A DNA stretch of 18,732 nucleotides from CAZKXX01 sp964556705 (GCA_964556705.1 CAZKXX010000078.1:1-18732), one strand, 5' to 3'; shown: positions 1 through 6,681, counted from the stretch's first letter. A program made the numbers and translations. The notes: a model not told the origin generated them from the letters alone.

Positions 1-68
1 CGTGACTCGGAGCACCCTCCAATCCGCTTTCAACAGAAATGCTGGACAGTGCCGTGGCGGGCGCCCGC

Positions 69-97
69 TTGCCAACGCCGGGTGCGCAGGATAAATT
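69..97 (+). promoter_or_regulatory. Candidate sigma70 promoter for the mazG cluster
   Basis: TTGCCA (69-74, five of six consensus bases) and TAAATT (92-97, four of six) are separated by exactly 17 bases. The predicted transcription start is near 104, giving a leader of only about 20-26 bases before mazG. The remainder of 1-123 shows no recognisable coding fragment on either strand. Confidence 0.45.
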
Positions 98-123
98 AGA
101 AGATTCCCTCGCTCACTTCCTCC

Positions 124-963
124 TTGCAAGTGAAGCGCGGGCATCGAGGAGCACCCCTGGCCGGAGAAAATCTCAGCAGGCTGATCGAGCTGATGGCGCG
201 CCTGCGCGCTCCGGACGGCTGTCCGTGGGACCGCGCGCAGGACTACGACTCGGTGAAAGGGCTGCTGCTCGAAGAAGCCTATGAAGTGGTGGACGCCGTC
301 AATTCCCGCGACTTCGACGCGCTCGAGGACGAACTCGGCGACCTGCTCTTTCAGGTGGTGTTTTACTCGCGGCTGGCGGAAGAAGAGGGACGGTTCGCGA
401 TGGAGGACGTCATCGAGCGCGTGCACTCGAAGCTCGTGCGGCGGCACCCGCACGTCTTCGGCACCCAGCGTGCGCGCACGCCTGAGGAGGCGCTCGAGAG
501 CTGGAACTCCGTGAAAGAATCGGAACGCGCGGCGCCGCCGGCGGGCGGCGGGGAAGACCGGTCGCTGATGGACGGCATTCCGCAGACGCTCCCTTCGACG
601 CTCGAAGCGCATGAAATCGGCGTGCGCGCCGCCGAAGCCGGCTTCGACTGGCCCCGCGTGGAGGACCTGCTCGACAAGATTGAGGAAGAACTTCAGGAAT
701 TGCGCCGCGCGCGCGCTGGCGGCGCTCCGGACAATCGGCGGACCGAGGAGGAAGTGGGAGACCTGATGTTCGCCGTGGCAAACCTGGCGCGCAGGATCGG
801 CTCGGACCCCGAGAGCTGCCTGCGGCGCGCCAATCAGAAATTCCTGCGGCGCTTCCGCGAACTCGAACGCGAAGTCGCGCGGCGCGGCAAAAAAGTGCGT
901 GAATGCGGCGCGGGCGAGCTGGACGAAATCTGGGAGCAGGTGAAAGGCGGGGAAGCACGGTGA
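124..963 (+). CDS. mazG: MazG nucleoside triphosphate pyrophosphohydrolase
   Basis: MazG hydrolyses nucleoside triphosphates to monophosphates plus pyrophosphate, clearing aberrant nucleotides in the cytoplasm. The 279-residue protein has the family's two-repeat layout. The N-terminal repeat starts at the CPWDRAQ motif and carries the Mg-binding EExxE...ExxD pattern (LLEEAYE followed by ELGDLLFQ). RRHPHVFG marks the end of this domain. The C-terminal repeat has GFDW, EEELQEL and EEEVGDLMF, so both halves keep their acidic metal-binding sets. Length is close to E. coli MazG (263). The start is uncertain: TTG at 124 and GTG at 130 are both possible, neither has a Shine-Dalgarno sequence, and cctcc just upstream is anti-SD-like. 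The stop overlaps the next gene's GTG by 4 bases (GTGA), so the two are probably translationally coupled. Confidence 0.95.
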   Translation: MQVKRGHRGAPLAGENLSRLIELMARLRAPDGCPWDRAQDYDSVKGLLLEEAYEVVDAVNSRDFDALEDELGDLLFQVVFYSRLAEEEGRFAMEDVIERVHSKLVRRHPHVFGTQRARTPEEALESWNSVKESERAAPPAGGGEDRSLMDGIPQTLPSTLEAHEIGVRAAEAGFDWPRVEDLLDKIEEELQELRRARAGGAPDNRRTEEEVGDLMFAVANLARRIGSDPESCLRRANQKFLRRFRELEREVARRGKKVRECGAGELDEIWEQVKGGEAR

Positions 964-1754
964 ACTACGTGGTCCGTCCCTGCCTCAGCCGTGAGGAATT
1001 CGCGGCTTGCGTCGAGCTCCAGCAGCGCATCTGGGGTTATGCCGACTCGGAAACCTACCCGCTGCGTTTCTTCGTGAACCTGCATCGCAACGCCGGACAG
1101 GTGCTCGGCGCCTTCACTTTCCGGAACCGGATGGTTGCTTTTCTGGCCGCCATGCCCGCTTGGCGCGACGGACGGCGATATCTCTATTCACTTGCGCTCG
1201 GCGTGCTGCCGGAACACGAAAACCGCGGGCTCGGACGCGCGCTCAAGCTGGCGCAGCGGCGCGCGGCGCTGCGCGAGGGCATCGAGTGGATTGAGTGGAC
1301 GTTCGATCCGCTTCAAGCGAAGAACGCGTTTTTCAATTTCGAGCGGCTGGGCGCCCTCGCGCGACGTTACGAAGCCGATTATTACGGGCCGATCGGAAGC
1401 CGGCTGCAGCAGGGGCGGCCGACGGACCGGCTGATTTGCGAGTGGTGGCTGAAGTCCCGGCGCGTCAAGCGGGCGATTCGCGGCTTGCCGGTTCACGCGC
1501 AGGCGTGGCGAACCGCCGCCGAAGTCGCGATTCCCGGAAACTTTCTCCCTTTCGCCGAGACGAATCGCCGCAAGGCGCTCGCCGCACAGATGCGCGTGCG
1601 GAGGGAAATTCAGAACCATCTGCGGCACGGGCTTGTCATTACGGGCTTCAGGCGCGAAGGGGAAGTCGGGAAATATCTGTTCGAACCGTCGCGCGGGGCG
1701 GACCTTCCGCGCTGGGCGAGGTCGGTGAAGCGAGGTCTCTCCTCACGGGCATGA
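960..1754 (+). CDS. GNAT-family acyltransferase (COG3375-like)
   Basis: This 264-residue GNAT-superfamily acyltransferase transfers an acyl group from acyl-CoA to an amine. The pyrophosphate-binding loop of the GNAT fold is visible as ENRGLGR (about residues 87-93), following the beta-4 strand SLALGVLP. The segment WTFDPLQAKNAFFNFERLG (about 113-131) is characteristic of the COG3375 group rather than of ribosomal-protein acetyltransferases. GTG at 960 is chosen because it overlaps the mazG stop in a GTGA junction; the frame stays open upstream but only within mazG. Its stop overlaps the racemase start (ATGA). In Geobacillus a GNAT beside an N-succinylamino-acid racemase is a succinyl-CoA:D-amino-acid N-succinyltransferase. 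I infer a similar acyl-donor role here from the neighbour; the acyl group and amine are not readable from sequence. Confidence 0.88.
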   Translation: MNYVVRPCLSREEFAACVELQQRIWGYADSETYPLRFFVNLHRNAGQVLGAFTFRNRMVAFLAAMPAWRDGRRYLYSLALGVLPEHENRGLGRALKLAQRRAALREGIEWIEWTFDPLQAKNAFFNFERLGALARRYEADYYGPIGSRLQQGRPTDRLICEWWLKSRRVKRAIRGLPVHAQAWRTAAEVAIPGNFLPFAETNRRKALAAQMRVRREIQNHLRHGLVITGFRREGEVGKYLFEPSRGADLPRWARSVKRGLSSRA

Positions 1755-2857
1755 AAATCCGTCGTATCGAGCTTCGCGAAATCCGCATGCCGCTGGTGCA
1801 CTTTTTTGAGACCAGTTTCGGCCGGACCACGGTGCGCCGCATCGTGCTGGTACGCGTCGAGGCCGAAGGTCTGGTTGGCTGGGGCGAAGTGACGTGCGGG
1901 GAAGGGCCGTTTTACAACCACGAAACGCCCGAAACCGCGTGGCACATTTTGAAAGATTTTCTCGTTCCCTGGGCGCTCGCGGGGGAGTGGACGCGCGCCA
2001 TGGACATCGCCGCGGGTTTCCGGCCCGTGCGCGGCCACAACATGGCGAAGGCGGCGCTCGAAAACGCATTGTGGGATATCGAAGCGCAGCAGCGCGGCGT
2101 GCCGCTGGCGAAGCTGATTGGCGGGACGCTGGAGGAAATTCCCTGCGGTGTCTCCATTGGAATCCAGGACTCGGTGGAAGAACTCATCGAAAGAATCTAT
2201 GAAGAACTCGCCGCGGGCTACCAGCGGATCAAAGTGAAAGTCAAGCCGGGCTGGGACGTCAACGTGCTCGAAAAATTGCGCGTGCGCTTTCCGCGCATCG
2301 CGCTGATGGCGGACGCCAACTCCGCCTACACGCTCGACGACCTCACGCGGCTGAAGGAATTCGACCGGTTCTATCTGATGATGATCGAGCAGCCGCTCGG
2401 CTGGGACGACATCCACGACCACGCGCGGCTGGCGCGCGAGATTGCAACGCCGATCTGTCTCGACGAATCCATTCACCACGCCGAGGACGCGCGCAAAGCG
2501 GTCGAGGCGAGCGCGTGCAAAATCATCAACGTCAAGCTCGGCCGGGTGGGCGGCTACACGGAAGCGCTGCGCCTGAACGAGTTCGGGCGGAAGCGCAACG
2601 TGCCGCTCTGGTGCGGCGGGATGCTGGAATCGGGCATCGGCCGCGCGCACAACATCGCCCTGTCGAGTCTGGCCGGGTTCACGCTTCCCGGCGACGTCTC
2701 GGCCAGCCGGCGTTACTGGCAAGAAGACATCATCGAGCCTGAAGTCACGGTCACGGAACGCGGCACGATTCGCGTTCCGCAGACTCCGGGCCTGGGTTTT
2801 TCGCCGCGCCTGGATCTCATCGAGCGGCTGACCGTCAGGAGCGAAATCTTTGGCTAG
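1751..2857 (+). CDS. menC: N-succinylamino-acid racemase / o-succinylbenzoate synthase (enolase superfamily)
   Basis: This 368-residue enolase-superfamily enzyme has the complete catalytic set of the NSAR/OSBS group. The Lys pair is K161 and K163 (IKVKVKPGWD), the metal ligands are D188 (MADAN), E213 (MIEQP) and D238 (CLDES), and the second general base is K262 (VKLGRVGG). The loop GGMLESGIGRAHN (about 289-301) is typical of N-acylamino-acid racemases. Members racemise N-succinyl amino acids, dehydrate SHCHC to o-succinylbenzoate for menaquinone, or do both. No other men gene is present, while a GNAT acyltransferase overlaps upstream by 4 bases, so amino-acid metabolism is at least as likely as quinone synthesis. 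The menC symbol therefore marks family only. ATG at 1751 is fixed by the ATGA overlap. Confidence 0.92.
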   Translation: MKIRRIELREIRMPLVHFFETSFGRTTVRRIVLVRVEAEGLVGWGEVTCGEGPFYNHETPETAWHILKDFLVPWALAGEWTRAMDIAAGFRPVRGHNMAKAALENALWDIEAQQRGVPLAKLIGGTLEEIPCGVSIGIQDSVEELIERIYEELAAGYQRIKVKVKPGWDVNVLEKLRVRFPRIALMADANSAYTLDDLTRLKEFDRFYLMMIEQPLGWDDIHDHARLAREIATPICLDESIHHAEDARKAVEASACKIINVKLGRVGGYTEALRLNEFGRKRNVPLWCGGMLESGIGRAHNIALSSLAGFTLPGDVSASRRYWQEDIIEPEVTVTERGTIRVPQTPGLGFSPRLDLIERLTVRSEIFG

Positions 2858-3821
2858 CACTGCGACCCATCTGGCCACCGCGCGGGCCGTGGAACGGCGG
2901 CGGCCCCTCGGCCGCCACGGCCACCTGCGCGCGCACCTGCTGATGCTGCTCGCGACGTTCTGCTGGGCGGGAAACATCATCGCCGGCAAGGACGCCCTGC
3001 GCGGTTTTTCGGCGCTCGCTCTCGCCACGCTGCGCGTGGAAGGCGCCGCGCTGCTGTTCGCAGTGGCGTATCTGGTGCGAAACCGCGGGAGGCTGCCTTC
3101 GTTCACGCGCGACGAGTGGAAGCTGATGGCCGGGCTCGCGCTGTGCGGCGTCACGTTCAACCAGTTGTTTTTCGTCGGCGGGCTCGCCTACACCTCCGCC
3201 ACGCACGCGGGGCTGATCGTCACGCTGGGGCCGGTGATGGTCCTGGCGCTTTCCAGCGCGCTCAAGATGGAAGCGCTGACGGCCCTCAAGATTCTCGGGA
3301 TGGTGGTTTCGTTCAGCGGCGTGGCCGTGCTGACGGTTTCCAAGCCTGTTCCCGGCAACGCGGCCCACTGGTCGGGCGATCTGATCCTGCTGGTGGCGAG
3401 CGCGGTGTTCGCCGCCTACACGATCCTCATCAAGCGCGCGTCGGAACGCTGGGGCACGCTGACCATCAACGCGCTGAGCTACGCGCTGGGAGCGGTCTTC
3501 ATGATTCCGTTCGGCGTGTACTCGGTGTGGACGACCGAGTGGTCGGCCGTTTCGGTGCAGGCGTGGTGGGGACTGGGCTTCATGATTCTGCTGGGTTCCA
3601 TCGTCCCCTATCTGATTTTCGGGGTCGTCATGACGGAACTGACTCCTTCGCGCGCCGCGGCCTTCGCCTATCTTCAGCCGATTCTGACCACGACGTTCAG
3701 CCTGTGGCTGCTCTCGGAGAAGCTGACGACGAAGGTCATCGTCGGCGGCGCGCTCATCCTGCTCGGCGTGTATTTGACGGAGCGTGAAGGCGGAGAGAGG
3801 GAGCCGGAACTTGCGGCCTGA
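2850..3821 (+). CDS. EamA/DMT-superfamily transporter
   Basis: This inner-membrane protein has about ten hydrophobic segments and two EamA repeats. The first repeat begins at LLMLLATFCWAGNIIAGKD and the second around WSGDLILLVASAVFAAYTIL. Characteristic repeat ends are visible: TPSRAAAFAYLQPILTT, then a final helix GGALILLGVYLTE. The family exports amino acids, purines or other metabolites, and substrate cannot be read from sequence. TTG at 2850 overlaps the racemase stop by 8 bases and gives 323 residues with a basic N-terminal extension. GTG 2889 or ATG 2943, nearer the first helix, are alternatives. Its position behind the GNAT/racemase pair makes an amino acid or acylated amino acid a reasonable guess at cargo; that is inference. 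Confidence 0.9.
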   Translation: MASTATHLATARAVERRRPLGRHGHLRAHLLMLLATFCWAGNIIAGKDALRGFSALALATLRVEGAALLFAVAYLVRNRGRLPSFTRDEWKLMAGLALCGVTFNQLFFVGGLAYTSATHAGLIVTLGPVMVLALSSALKMEALTALKILGMVVSFSGVAVLTVSKPVPGNAAHWSGDLILLVASAVFAAYTILIKRASERWGTLTINALSYALGAVFMIPFGVYSVWTTEWSAVSVQAWWGLGFMILLGSIVPYLIFGVVMTELTPSRAAAFAYLQPILTTTFSLWLLSEKLTTKVIVGGALILLGVYLTEREGGEREPELAA

Positions 3822-3843
3822 AACGGCCGCAGGCGGCGGCATT

Positions 3844-4896
3844 GTGGCCAGGCGAATCGCCATCATTCCCGGCGACGGAATCGGCGTGGACGTGACGGCA
3901 GAAGCTGTCAAGGTCCTCGAACACCTTAAAGGCGCGCGCGGGCTGCCTCTGGAACTGACGACTTTCGACTGGGGGGCGGAAAAATTCCTGCGCGAAGGTG
4001 TTTCGCTTCCGGCGGGCGCGCTGGAGGTGCTGCGGCGCGATTTCGACGCGATTTTCGTCGGCGCCTTCGGCGACCCGCGCGTTCCTTCCAACCAGCACGC
4101 CGCCGAGATCCTGCTCGGCCTGCGCTTCGGCCTCGACCTTTACGCCAACGTCCGCCCGGCGAAGCTCCTCGACGACCGCCTTTGTCCGCTGAAGGGCCGG
4201 ACCGCGCGCGACGTCAACATGGTGGTGATTCGCGAAAACACCGAAGGACCTTACGTCGGGATGGGCGGCAAGTTCAAAGTCGGTTCGCCCGATGAGGTGG
4301 GGATTCAGGAAGACGTCAACACGCGGCGGGGCGTCGAGCGGATTCTCGTTTTCGCGTTCGAGTACGCGCGGCGTCGCGGCCTGCGGCGCGTCTCGATGAG
4401 CGACAAATCGAACGCCATGCCGTTCGGCCACGGCCTCTGGCAGCGCGAGTTTGCCGAAGTGCGCGCGCGCTATCCGGACCTCGACTCGCGGCACCTCTAC
4501 GCCGACACGCTGGCGATGGAAATGGTCCGCGACCCTTCGCAGTTCGACGTCATCGTCACCTCGAACCTGCTCGGCGACGTGCTAAGCGATCTCGCCGCGC
4601 AACTGGCGGGCGGGATCGGCCTCGCGCCGTCAGCGAACCTGCACCCGGGCCGGGTTTCCCTGTTCGAGACGGTGCACGGCTCGGCGCCGGACCTCGCGGG
4701 CAAGAACCGCGCCAATCCGCTGGCCGCGATGCTGACCGTGGCGTTGATGCTTGATGATCTGGGCTTTGATGAGGCGAGCGGCGCGGTCGAACGCGCGGTT
4801 GCGGATGCCGTGCGAGAGAACATCACCACTCCCGACCTGGGCGGCAAATTCGGGACGCGCGAAGTGGGCGACTGGATTTGCAAGCGCCTTGGGTGA
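3844..4896 (+). CDS. LeuB-like 3-isopropylmalate/isocitrate dehydrogenase family protein
   Basis: This NAD-dependent beta-decarboxylating dehydrogenase has 350 residues from GTG 3844, the usual family length. Seen in order: IIPGDGIG at the N-terminus; GDPRVPS then ILLGLRFGLDLYANVRP in the substrate helix; VIRENTEGPYVGMGG; the metal and cofactor region NLLGDVLSDLAAQ; and HGSAPDLAGKNRANP. The Leu-Leu-x-Leu-Arg pattern matches 3-isopropylmalate dehydrogenases, while TEGPY resembles the actinobacterial LeuB subtype; the PDLAG Asp favours NAD over NADP. There are no leu genes beside it, so isocitrate, tartrate or another 2-hydroxy acid cannot be excluded. Alternative starts are TTG 3811 (after gagaggga, overlapping the exporter) and GTG 3784. 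It converges on the rhomboid gene with only 35 bases between. Confidence 0.9.
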   Translation: MARRIAIIPGDGIGVDVTAEAVKVLEHLKGARGLPLELTTFDWGAEKFLREGVSLPAGALEVLRRDFDAIFVGAFGDPRVPSNQHAAEILLGLRFGLDLYANVRPAKLLDDRLCPLKGRTARDVNMVVIRENTEGPYVGMGGKFKVGSPDEVGIQEDVNTRRGVERILVFAFEYARRRGLRRVSMSDKSNAMPFGHGLWQREFAEVRARYPDLDSRHLYADTLAMEMVRDPSQFDVIVTSNLLGDVLSDLAAQLAGGIGLAPSANLHPGRVSLFETVHGSAPDLAGKNRANPLAAMLTVALMLDDLGFDEASGAVERAVADAVRENITTPDLGGKFGTREVGDWICKRLG

Positions 4897-4931
4897 CCCT
4901 CGGGCCGTTGTCCGCGGCGCGGGAAGTTTCG

Positions 4932-5633
4932 TCAGGAAATCACTTCCACCATCGGCCGGCGCCGTCGGGGACGCAGCAGCAGCGCCAGCACAATTCCCGC
5001 CAGAAATCCTCCGACGTGCGCCCACCAGGCCACGCCGCCGCCCGTCGCCGATTCGATCGCCAGCGCCTGATACCCAGTGAAAAATTGGAGCAGGAACCAG
5101 TATCCGAGAATCAGCACAGCGGGAAGGCGGACGGTCCAGAAGAAAAAGAGGATCGGGACGACCGTGGTAATCCGCGCGCGCGGGAAGCGAACGAAGTAGG
5201 CGCCGAGCACGGCCGCCACGGCTCCGCTCGCGCCGATGGTGGGAACCGTCGAGCCCGGACTCAAGACGATGTGAACCAGACTCCCCGCGATCCCTCCCAG
5301 CAGGTAGAGCAGCAGAAACCGCAGGTGTCCGAAGAAGTCTTCGATGGTCCGCCCGAAGACGAAAAGGAACAGCATGTTCCCGAGCAAATGCAGCCACCCT
5401 CCGTGAAGGAACATAGCGGTGAAGAGGGGTACGACGAGGCCCGGGAGGCTTGTCGCGGCCAGCAGAGCGGGTGTCGTGTACCGGGCGGGAACGATGCCGA
5501 ACGCCAGAACGAATTCATTCAATTCCGCGCCCAGCGAGATTTCGTGAAAAAAGGCCAGGAAATTGCCAACCAGCAGCGCCAGCGTCGAGAGCCAGAAGGT
5601 TTGCCGGCGGATATGATCGGTGAGAGGAAACAT
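4932..5633 (-). CDS. Rhomboid-family intramembrane serine protease
   Basis: This 233-residue polytopic membrane protease cleaves transmembrane substrates within the bilayer. The catalytic Ser is in GASGA (S136) and the catalytic His in AHVGGFLAG (H206). The oxyanion-side HxxxxHxxxN pattern is present as H77, H82 and N86 (FLHGGWLHLLGN). Six or seven hydrophobic segments run from about residue 13 to 220, ending in a basic tail (RPRRRRP). It belongs to the compact prokaryotic rhomboids without an extra cytoplasmic domain. It is transcribed on the same strand as, and 137 bases downstream of, the small secreted protein at 5771-6133. A TACAAT element sits 8 bases before the ATG, suggesting its own start. 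The natural substrate is unknown. Confidence 0.94.
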   Translation of the reverse strand: MFPLTDHIRRQTFWLSTLALLVGNFLAFFHEISLGAELNEFVLAFGIVPARYTTPALLAATSLPGLVVPLFTAMFLHGGWLHLLGNMLFLFVFGRTIEDFFGHLRFLLLYLLGGIAGSLVHIVLSPGSTVPTIGASGAVAAVLGAYFVRFPRARITTVVPILFFFWTVRLPAVLILGYWFLLQFFTGYQALAIESATGGGVAWWAHVGGFLAGIVLALLLRPRRRRPMVEVIS

Positions 5634-5641
5634 TCCCGGGC

Positions 5642-5647
5642 ATTGTA
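5642..5647 (-). promoter_or_regulatory. Candidate -10 box for the rhomboid gene
   Basis: On the minus strand TACAAT (five of six consensus bases) ends 8 bases before the rhomboid ATG at 5633. A start 7 bases below a -10 box would fall at about the initiation codon, so the message could be leaderless. No convincing -35 is seen, and gcccggga is the only sequence between box and ATG. Confidence 0.3.
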
Positions 5648-5685
5648 CCGTGGCCCCCGGGAATTGCGCAGCGGGAAGCGATGCG

Positions 5686-5724
5686 GCGTGGCGCGACGAA
5701 GGGCGGGACGGCCCTTCGCCACGC
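5686..5724. other. Strong hairpin between the secreted-protein gene and the rhomboid gene
   Basis: GCGTGGC (5686-5692) and GAAGGGC (5698-5704) pair with GCCCTTC (5711-5717) and GCCACGC (5718-5724), giving 14 base pairs with a 5-base bulge and a 6-base loop. It lies in the 137-base gap downstream of the secreted-protein gene. There is no U-tract on the minus strand, only a short TTT on the plus side, so it is either a factor-dependent terminator or an mRNA-stabilising hairpin. Confidence 0.45.
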
Positions 5725-5770
5725 TTTCGCCTGGATGTTTCGACGCCCGCTCCCGCGCGCCGTTGCCAGA

Positions 5771-6133
5771 TTACCTCGTGAAGACGATCGCCCGGTTGGT
5801 GCCCGCCAGCCGGATTTCAGAAATCACCGATTTCCCCGACGCATCGGTGTCGTAGAGGACCTGGTTGCGGCGGTATTTGGTGCTGCGTTCTTCCATCTGG
5901 CCGCGAACGGTGGCGACAGCCTCCTTTTTCCGCAGGAGGGTCACGGTCAGTTCCGGGCTGTGGTCTTCCCAGGTCAGTTTGTAGGTTCCCGCTTCCACCG
6001 TCGTGCCGTTGAGCACGCCGGTTTCCGGAATGCGGACTGTTGCGGTGTTGGACTTGGCGACGGCCGTGGCAACGCACAGGACCAGCGCGGCCGCCAGTGT
6101 CATCAGAATCCGGAGCGACTTCAGACTCATCAT
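5771..6133 (-). CDS. Small secreted protein, function unknown (acidobacterial type)
   Basis: This 120-residue protein has a clear Sec signal peptide: basic MMSLKSLR, hydrophobic core ILMTLAAALVLCVATA and a likely cleavage after AVA near residue 26. The mature part of about 95 residues is beta-rich: a GTTVEAGTYKLTW strand pair, then LTVTLLRKKEAVATVRGQ, and it ends in ISEIRLAGTNRAIVF. This layout recurs in many short exported proteins of Acidobacteriota, from memory of the group rather than a search; I know no assigned function. Two adjacent ATG codons (6133 and 6130) could start it, preceded by a good ribosome binding site (GAGGGAG) that overlaps a palindrome at 6146-6161. The rhomboid gene follows on the same strand, with a strong hairpin between them. 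Confidence 0.8.
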   Translation of the reverse strand: MMSLKSLRILMTLAAALVLCVATAVAKSNTATVRIPETGVLNGTTVEAGTYKLTWEDHSPELTVTLLRKKEAVATVRGQMEERSTKYRRNQVLYDTDASGKSVISEIRLAGTNRAIVFTR

Positions 6134-6145
6134 GAGTTTTCTCCC

Positions 6146-6161
6146 TCGCAGAAATCTGCGA
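6146..6161 (-). promoter_or_regulatory. 16-base palindrome overlapping the ribosome binding site of the secreted-protein gene
   Basis: TCGCAGA (6146-6152) and TCTGCGA (6155-6161) form perfect 7-base half-sites around AA. On the minus strand it ends 12 bases before the ATG and touches the GAGGGAG ribosome binding site (6141-6147). A 2-base loop is too tight for a good RNA hairpin of full length, so a dimeric DNA-binding operator is more plausible than an RNA switch. Confidence 0.35.
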
Positions 6162-6226
6162 TCCCCGAGAGGACCGCGCCTTCGTGAAAAGGCCGGATAA
6201 AAACGTCCTGCCGCTTCGAAAGGCTC

Positions 6227-6255
6227 TTGCTTCGGCCCTCCAGGCGGCCTAGAAT
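6227..6255 (+). promoter_or_regulatory. Candidate promoter for the 6262-6367 RNA element
   Basis: TTGCTT (6227-6232) and TAGAAT (6250-6255, five of six consensus bases) are spaced by exactly 17 bases. Counting seven bases past the -10 box predicts transcription starting at 6262, the first G of a perfect 10-bp terminal stem. The -35 is weak (three of six). The coincidence of start and structure is what makes the assignment attractive. Confidence 0.4.
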
Positions 6256-6261
6256 CCGCTC

Positions 6262-6367
6262 GGGGTTAAACAAAGAGGCGTGGCCTTCGCCGAGCGAAAG
6301 CTCACGTTCCCCTGGATGGTCGCCGCTCGCGCCGCCAAGCACCGGCGACGGCCATCCGTTTAACCCC
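6262..6367 (+). ncRNA. Candidate structured small RNA: three-way junction with 10-bp terminal stem
   Basis: GGGGTTAAAC (6262-6271) pairs perfectly with GTTTAACCCC (6358-6367). Inside are two further helices. P2 closes with GGCGTG (6277-6282) and CACGTT (6303-6308); in an alternative fold of this arm GAGC-GAAA-GCTC forms a GNRA-capped stem. P3 joins GGATGG (6314-6319) to CCATCC (6352-6357) and TCGCCG (6320-6325) to CGGCGA (6343-6348) with a 3-base bulge. P3 abuts P1 directly, allowing coaxial stacking; joiners AAAGA and CCCCT complete a three-way junction. The GAAA loop exists only in the plus-strand transcript, favouring that direction. I recognise no SRP, RNase P, tmRNA, hammerhead or known riboswitch core. 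A DNA element with terminal inverted repeats is the main alternative; no target duplication flanks it. Confidence 0.45.
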
Positions 6368-6414
6368 TCAGACCTTCGATCCTGACGAACCCAACGACCC
6401 GATTCTTCCGGATT

Positions 6415-6498
6415 AGACGCGGGCGCGCCCCATTAGGATAGCGACCCTCAAAGGCTTGGCCTGTTCGTATCCGCTTGAAATTGGACGCGCCCGCGTCT
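6415..6498. repeat. Long inverted repeat with perfect 13-bp arms and nested helices
   Basis: AGACGCGGGCGCG (6415-6427) is exactly complementary to CGCGCCCGCGTCT (6486-6498) across 58 bases. Within the loop GGATA (6436-6440) pairs with TATCC (6468-6472), and inside that AGGC (6452-6455) pairs with GCCT (6459-6462) around TTG. The whole folds as one long interrupted hairpin. It follows the 6262-6367 element by 47 bases, with no gene between, and could be the end of the same transcript, a separate RNA, or a palindromic DNA repeat. There is no U-run for intrinsic termination. Confidence 0.45.
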
Positions 6499-6600
6499 CA
6501 CCCACGACCTGAAATACGAATCTTCCACGCCGAGAGTTCACGCGAATTTCTTTGTTCTGGCCGGCCGGCTCGCAGAGGCTTCAGAAACGCCCGGGCCGCG

Positions 6601-6630
6601 TTGACGCTCGCTTTTCCCATCCGATATACT
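6601..6630 (+). promoter_or_regulatory. Sigma70-type promoter for glcDEF
   Basis: TTGACG (6601-6606, five of six) and TATACT (6625-6630, five of six) are spaced by 18 bases. The predicted start near 6637 gives a leader of about 97 bases ahead of glcD. This is the best-scoring promoter by eye in the 6134-6733 gap. Confidence 0.6.
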
Positions 6631-6681
6631 CGCTGGTCGGTGAGAACTCGGAGCGTCGAACGGACCTGCTTCCTGCCTCGA

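Noticed and set aside
39..284. 81-codon plus-strand frame at the left edge
   Set aside because: It overlaps mazG in another frame and its sequence is low-complexity Arg/Ala-rich with no family resemblance.
4885..4935. Intrinsic terminator between the convergent dehydrogenase and rhomboid genes
   Set aside because: Only tiny GC palindromes are present, with no stable stem and no U-tract.
6262..6367. Element as SRP RNA, RNase P RNA, tmRNA or hammerhead ribozyme
   Set aside because: The SRP GGAA-loop domain, RNase P core sequences, a tRNA-like ACCA end and the hammerhead CUGAUGA core are all absent.
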